NCBI GenBank assembly: GCA_036924085.1
Contig: JAVGWX010000019.1
Coordinates: 21,304,293-21,368,292, forward strand
Length of the DNA: 64,000 nucleotides
Origin: Ariolimax columbianus
Taxonomy: Eukaryota; Mollusca; Gastropoda; Stylommatophora; Arionidae
Direction: 5' to 3'
The position numbers and the translations under genes are program-made. This document shows positions 57,658-64,000 of the stretch, one piece after another; within the stretch, counting starts at the first letter, position 1; each line of letters begins with the position of its first letter. The notes beneath the pieces were generated by a model. That model saw only the letters and a program-made list of their open reading frames with translations, searched no databases and was not told the origin of the DNA.

Positions 57658-58075
57658 TCTTCTTCTTCTTTTTCATTCGTCTTCAGACATCAAATGCAAT
57701 GACTCTAATGAAGTCATCAGTCGACTCAAGGCTCTGTACGCTTCCGTACAGCTTCTCGTGGAATGACACTAGCTGTTGCCAAATGCTACTTCTTTTGTCG
57801 GTATACTGCGGATATGACTGCAAAATATGTTCTGCCTTCATGGGGGCTGTGCCGAAGGCACGAAAGTCTGTAGTACCAATCTTGAACTTGTTATACAGAT
57901 CACATCTCAGACTGTTGTGACCTGTGCGTAGCCGGAGAATCATCATCATGTCTCGCCTGGAGGGTTTATGGTAGGCATCGTTTTCTATGTGACCAGGGTG
58001 GTCGTTTTTTTACATTTTGCACTGTACGTTGCCCTGATGAATGCTTTAGTCTCATTGTATGTAATTTCTGTATCT
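57658..58075 (-). pseudogene. G3 LINE 3' fragment, second copy, unit 3
   Basis: Copy of 10965-11395: TTC run at 57659, LRLRTGHNSLRCDLYNKFKI, AEHILQSYPQYTDKR. 5'-truncated near 58073. Confidence 0.8.
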
Positions 58076-59899
58076 AACGTAGGTTAGGTTCTTGATTTTG
58101 TACCATAGCGGTATTTTAACCCTTCCTATCTATTTTTTATACTCCACAGGCGATAAGAGGGAGACTAGAACATGAGGGAACTACGTTTTGAACTCTCCCA
58201 GTTTTACCACTATAATCGCTCAGCAATTTATATAATGTACAGAGCGACACTATGCATTCATGTCTGAAATAGTATCTTACTATCCACATGTTAACAAACT
58301 GACCCTAGACATTACAGTTCTAACTAGTATCTTACTATCCATATTTTAACAAACTTACCCTAGGCATTACAGTCCTAGCTAGTAACTTACTATGCTACAT
58401 CAAGTTTTAATGTCCTATATATAGTATTTTACTATCCACAGATTATCATACCAGCATTAAATTTTGATGTCCTACACAGTATCTACCTAAGCACATGGTA
58501 ACAGTCTTTTATATAATACGTTCTTATATGAATATTAACATACAGACAATAAACGGTATTGGTCTATAAAGTATCGCACTATCCCCATTAAACAGATGTT
58601 CACTGACTCGAAACTTTACAGTCCTTCATTGTAATTTGCTATCTATATATTAACAGACCAATACCAAGTTTTATTGTTCTTCAAAGTATTGTACAATCCC
58701 AATGCCATCAGACTGTCTGAGAGCTTTAATGTCTTACACAGGATCTTACAATCCACACATTAACAAACCAACTCTAGATTCAATGCACTGCACAGTATCC
58801 ACTATCCAGATGTTAGACTTACCCAAAACATTGATATCCTACATAGTTCTTTAATGCCACCATGTTAATAGGCCAACACAGAGCTTGAATGTCTCACAGA
58901 GTATCTTACTATCCACATGTTAACAGGCCCAGACAGAGCTTGAATGTCATACAGAGTATCTTACTATCCACATGTTAACAGGCCAAGACAGAGCTTGAAT
59001 GTCTCACAGAGTATCTTACTATCCACATGTCAACAGGCCAAGACAGAGCTTGAATGTCATACAGAGTATCTTACTATTCACATGTCAACAGGCCAAGACA
59101 GAGCTTGAATGTCTCACAGAGTATCTTACTATCCACATGTCAACAGGCCAAGACAGAGCTTGAATGTCATACAGAGTATCTTACTATCCACATGTCAACA
59201 GGCCAAGACAGAGCTTGAATGTCATACAGAGTATCTTACTATTCACATGTTAACAGGCCAACACAGAGCTTGAATGTCATACAGAGTATCTTACTATCCA
59301 CATGTCAACAGGCCAAGACAGAGCTTGAATGTCTCACAGAGTATCTTACTATCCACATGTCAACAGGCCAAGACAGAGCTTGAATGTCATACAGAGTATC
59401 TCACTATTCACATGTTAACAGGCCAACACAGAGCTTGAATGTCCTACAGAGTATCTTACTATACACATGACAACAGGCAAACACATAGCTTGATTGTCCT
59501 ACAGAGTATCTTACTATCCACATGTCAACAGGCCAACACAGAGCTTGAATGTCCTACAGAGTATCTTACTATCCACATGACAACAGGCCAACACATAGCT
59601 TGAATGTCCTACAGAGTATCTTACTATCCACATGTCAACAGGCCAACACATAGCTTGAATGTCCTACAGAGTATCTTACTATCCACATGTCAACAGGCCA
59701 ACACAGAGCTTGAATGTCCTACAGAGTATCTTACTATTCACAAGTCAACTGGCCAACACAGAGCTTGAATGCCGTACATAATATCTTACTATCCACATGT
59801 TAACAGGCAGACACCAAGCTTTACTGTTAAAAATAATATCTTACTATCCACGTGTTAACAGACCGAGAGTAAGTTTTAATGTTCTACACAATATCTTAC

Positions 59900-59955
59900 T
59901 TCTTCTTCTTCTTCAACAAATTCACATTGATGTCTGACAGCGTACGTCGAAGAAG
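59900..59955 (+). mobile_element. 56-bp LINE 3' tip, unit 3
   Basis: Same insertion as in units 1 and 2, with ATATCTTAC at 59891-59899 and 59956-59964. Confidence 0.85.
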
Positions 59956-60231
59956 ATATCTTACTGTACCCATGTCATCAACCCGACTCTGAGCTTTGCT
60001 ATCCTACATGATATTGTACAATTCACATGTTTTAATGTCATTCATAGCATTTTACAGTCTCCATGTCAACAGACCAACACCAAGCTGTAATGTCCTAATA
60101 TCAAATCTTTCTTTCTAAATGTTAACAGACCTAATATCAAGCTGTAATGTACTACATAAAATTTTTCTATCTAAATGTTAACAGACCGATGCTATTCTCT
60201 AATATCCTACATATTATCTTACTGTCACCAT

Positions 60232-60490
60232 GGGGACGGTGTGGCCTAGTGGTTAAGTGGCACGGCTCAAAACCCGAAGGTGCTGGGTTCAATCCCCATC
60301 ACAACACCGGCCACTACCCCGGGGAAGTTAATCCTTAGAAAATGCAAGAGGAAGCAGACCCTTACATAAAATGCATGCTGAAGTTGGAAGCACTTGGCCG
60401 ACAGGCGCAAAATAAAAACCCGAGTACAATGTACACCACTTAGGGGATTAGAGAAATAAGGCGAACTAAAAAAAAACAACAAAAAAACAA
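60232..60490 (+). mobile_element. tRNA-derived SINE, unit 3
   Basis: Same insertion, with CTGTCACCAT at 60222-60231 and 60491-60500. Box A and box B are both regular in this copy. Confidence 0.9.
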
Positions 60491-63429
60491 CTGTCACCAT
60501 TTCAACAGAATTAAACTAAGCTTCAGTGTCCTATATATTATCTTAATGTCCTCATGTAACCAACCGATTCTGAGATTTAATGCGATACATAGCATCTTAC
60601 TGTCTACATATTAGCATACTATCTGAGTATCCCAACAGTAACATACACGAACAGTCACCTAACTTTACTGTCCTGCATAGCATCTTACAATCCCTATGTT
60701 AACAAACCTACCTAAACGCATTAGTGTGCTACATAATATTTTACTGACTCAACTTTAACAGATCTAAACTGAGCTTGATGGTCCTATAAAGTATCTCACT
60801 GACGCCACTTTAACAGGCCAACTCTGATTTTTAATCACATATATAGTATCTTAGTATCAGCATGACAAAAGATGATGGCTAACACTGAGCTTTAAAGTCC
60901 TATGTAGTATCTTACTGTCTGTATATTAACAGATGGACACCAAGATAATTGTCCTGTAAAGTATCATACTATCCCTATCTTAGCAGGCCAACAACAAGCT
61001 GTAATGTCCTACATAGTACATTACTAATTTGCATGTTAATAGCCGAACACCGAGCTTTTGGCATAGATGACGTACATAGTTTCTTATTACACATTTGTTA
61101 GCAGACAGACACTGAGTTTTATTCTCCTATGTAGTATTAAACTGTTTGCATGTTTACAAACCATTCCCATTTATTAATGTCCTACATGTAATCTTACTGT
61201 CCAGAAGTTAACATACTGACACAGAGCTTAAATGACCTACTTTTTATCTTTCTGTCTCAAAAATAGCAGTCTGACACAAATCTTTAATGTCCTACCTATT
61301 GTTTTACTATCCACACGTTCTAACAGAATGAAAGCAAGCTTCACTCTTTTACATAACATCAAACTATCCACTTCTTAACACACAGACAGTGAACTTTCAT
61401 TTCCTATTAATTTTCTTATTATCCACATGTTAATATACATCAACTGAGAAATAATGTTGTATATATTTTCTCACTATCCACATGAAAACAGACCAACCTC
61501 ATGAATAGGTGTCCTACATAGTATATTTTTTTTCCCAAGTAAACAGACCAAAACTGAGCAATAATGTCCTACACAGTATCTTACTCTCCGCTTGTTAACA
61601 GATCAACACCGATCTATAATGTCCTTTATAGTATCTTACTATCCCCAGGTCAACATACCAACACAGAGCAAAAATGTCCTACATAGTATCTTACTATCTG
61701 CGTGTTAACAGAATGACAGCTAGCATTACTTTCCCTCATAGTATTGTACTATCCACTTGTTAGCAAACGAACAGTGAGCTTTCATGTTTTACATATTTTC
61801 CTAATATTCAAATGTTAACGCATAACAACCGGGATGTAAGGTTATATATATTATCTTTCCCCTTGATCAAACATCAACACTGAGCTGTAATGTCATGCAT
61901 AATATCTTGCTAATCATCATGTTTACAGACCAACACAGAGAACACATGTCCTACACAATATCTTACATTTCACATGTATTAACTGACCATCACTGAGCTT
62001 TTCTGTCCTATACAGTGGGTTACCTTCCATTTGTTAACAAACAGACACCAAGAATAAATGTCCTAAACAGCATCCTGCTGTCCCCATGTCAATAGACCAA
62101 CAACGAGCTGTAATGTTCTAAATAAATTTTTACTATCAATACATTAACAAACCCACACTGAGCCTTATCGCCAAAATAAAAGTATCTTCCTTTCCACAAA
62201 AAAGAGATGCAATAGACTTAATAATGTTATCTGACTATCACCGTGCAAACAGAATGACACCGTGGTTCAATGTCCTTTATATTATCTTGATATTCACAGG
62301 ACAAAAGAAGTAGACCGACAACAAACTCTACTGTCCCACATAGTATCTTACTTTTCACCTCTCAACAAACTGACCATGTCCGTTAATGTTGTACATATTA
62401 TACTACTAGTCATATGTTAATAGATCCACAATCTGCTTCAATGCTCTACATTTTATCTTTGAATCCCCATACCAGAAAAACACTTAGCTTTACTGTTATA
62501 CACACTATCTTACCATCCACATGTTAACAGACCAGCACCAAGATTTGCTACCCTAAATATTATCTTACCATCCACATGTTAACAGACCAGCACCAAGATT
62601 TGATACCCTAAATATTATTTTATTATCCACATGTTAACAGACCAGCACCGAGATTTGATACCCTACATATTATCTTACCACCCACATGTTAACAGACCAG
62701 CACCAAGATTTGATACCCTAAATATTATCTTACCATTCACATGTTAACAGACGAGAACCGAGATTTGATACCCTACATATTATCTTACCCTCCACATGTT
62801 AACAGACCAGCATCAAGATTTGATACCCTAAATATTATCTTACAATCCATTTGATAACTGACCAATACTAAGATTGGATACCTTATATATTACTTTACTA
62901 TCCACATGGCAACAGATGTAGACCGTCATGTAATTTTACAGTCTTACGTAATACCTACAATCCATAAATTAACAGACCAACACCAAAATGTGTGTTCTAC
63001 ATAGCATTTTACTTTCACCGTGTTTTAGTGAAATGAGATACCAAAGGATGAAGAGCTGAGGCAAAAGCTATGGTGCAGCCACTATGTCTTGGTAAAGATT
63101 ATGGACTGCATAATGATTACTGGCCTGCAGATATAACATGACCAAATGATCCTGAACGCAAAGAGGAAAGAAGAATTTTCGCACGCTAGAGGACTAAAAT
63201 TGAGTTTTAATTTCCCACATATTATCTCTTTATCTACATATTAACAGATAGACACTAAGATTTAATGGTGTACATATTATCTTACTATCCACATGTTAGG
63301 AGTCAGATACTGAGCTTTAATTTCTTACATAATGTCTTACTATTTACAAATCGACAGATGCAAAGCAACTTGGAGAATTACTGTCTTGAAAATATCTTAC
63401 TATACACATGTTAGTAGACTAACACTCAG

Positions 63430-64000
63430 CTTTAATGTCCTACATAGTATCTCACTATCAACAAATTAGCAGATTGACACCAAGTTTTAATCTTAGTTAT
63501 GATATTTTACTATTCACATGTTAGCACACCAACCGCAAGCTTGTTAGCAGTCTAACGCACAGCTTTTATGTCCTACATAGTATCTCAGTATCAACATATT
63601 AGCAGATCTACACCAAGCTTTAATCCTCTATATGATATTTTACTATTCACATGATAGCACACCAACCGCAAGCTTGTTAGCAGTCTAACGCACAGCTTTT
63701 ATGTCCTACATAGTATCTCAGTATCAACATATTAGCAGATTGACACCAAGCTTTAATCCTCTATATGATATTTTACTATTTACATGTTAGCACACCAACC
63801 GCAAGCTTGTTAGCAGTCTAACGCACAGCTTTTATGTCCTACATAGTATCTCAGTATCAACATATTAGCAGATTGACACCAAGCTTTAATTCTCTATATG
63901 ATATTTTACTATTCACATGTTAGCACACCAACCGCAAGCTTGTTAGCAGTCTAACGCAGAGCTTTTATGTCCTACATAGTATCTCAGTATCAACATATTA
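63430..64000. repeat. 133-bp higher-order repeat, unit 3 (at least 4 copies)
   Basis: CCGCAAGCTTGTTAGCAGTC recurs at 133-bp steps to the end of the window, so the true copy number is unknown. Confidence 0.85.

Larger units (their letters stand above)
47629..64000. repeat. giant tandem repeat, unit 3 (cut by window end)
   Basis: Third copy, 16372 bp visible, ending inside the satellite. In its first 5 kb it is nearly identical to unit 1 and shares both deletions with it. Further on it often shares single-base variants and the satellite layout with unit 2. This mosaic relationship points to exchange among units. Confidence 0.95.
58265..64000. repeat. 55-bp satellite array, unit 3 (cut by window end)
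   Basis: Layout as in unit 2: left diverged part with two CTGACCCTAG copies, recent block (58865-59770), LINE tip, SINE, diverged centre, CCAGCACC sub-array (62500-62840), then the 133-bp block. No coding content. Confidence 0.9.

Overview
The window is eukaryotic nuclear DNA, almost certainly from an animal. It has no bacterial-style gene layout and consists of non-LTR retrotransposon (LINE) remnants, satellite DNA, a tRNA-derived SINE and a piece of nuclear 18S rRNA gene. The 18S piece, from memory of such genes, looks molluscan, probably a heterobranch gastropod; this was not checked against a database. No intact host protein gene was recognised.

Layout: the window holds about 2.7 copies of one giant tandem unit. 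Unit 1 starts at 1, unit 2 at 25118, and unit 3 at 47629 and runs off the end. The basic length is about 22.5 kb (unit 1 is 25.1 kb). Each unit has the same order: (i) a minus-strand, internally deleted LINE of a GAA-tailed, RNase H-bearing family, here called G1; (ii) a decayed 3-kb CR1-like LINE, here C1; (iii) scraps of further LINEs (G2, a second C1-like piece, G3, and an RTE-like 3' end on the plus strand); (iv) about 3 kb of unrecognised DNA with one recurring 103-aa ORF and further C1 and G3 tails; (v) 4-6 kb of a diverged 55-bp satellite holding a 56-bp LINE tip and a SINE, both with clear target-site duplications; (vi) about 2.5 kb of AT-rich DNA around a GC-richer block that is identical in units 1 and 2.

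Differences between units record their history. Unit 2 keeps two adjacent G1 copies that units 1 and 3 have collapsed into one by homologous recombination, and it keeps 2.4 kb that units 1 and 3 lost. Unit 1 has two private G1 insertions. Copy A (5011-7088) replaced 593 bp. Copy B (from 11966) is the best-preserved LINE here: a 1038-codon endonuclease and reverse transcriptase frame that continues through three in-frame stops into RNase H.

The most unusual object is the 5' side of copy B. Upstream of the LINE, in the same sense, lie diverged tandem monomers of 180-195 bp. Each carries a hairpin and about 60 nt of 18S rRNA sequence. They run directly into about 1.0 kb of collinear 18S rRNA sequence, which then stops in the satellite. 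The simplest reading (inference) is that this LINE, or its source copy, sits in the 18S gene and is co-transcribed with it, and that one read-through RNA was reverse-transcribed into the satellite. No gene here appears to work with another in a pathway; the window is a mobile-element and satellite landscape.
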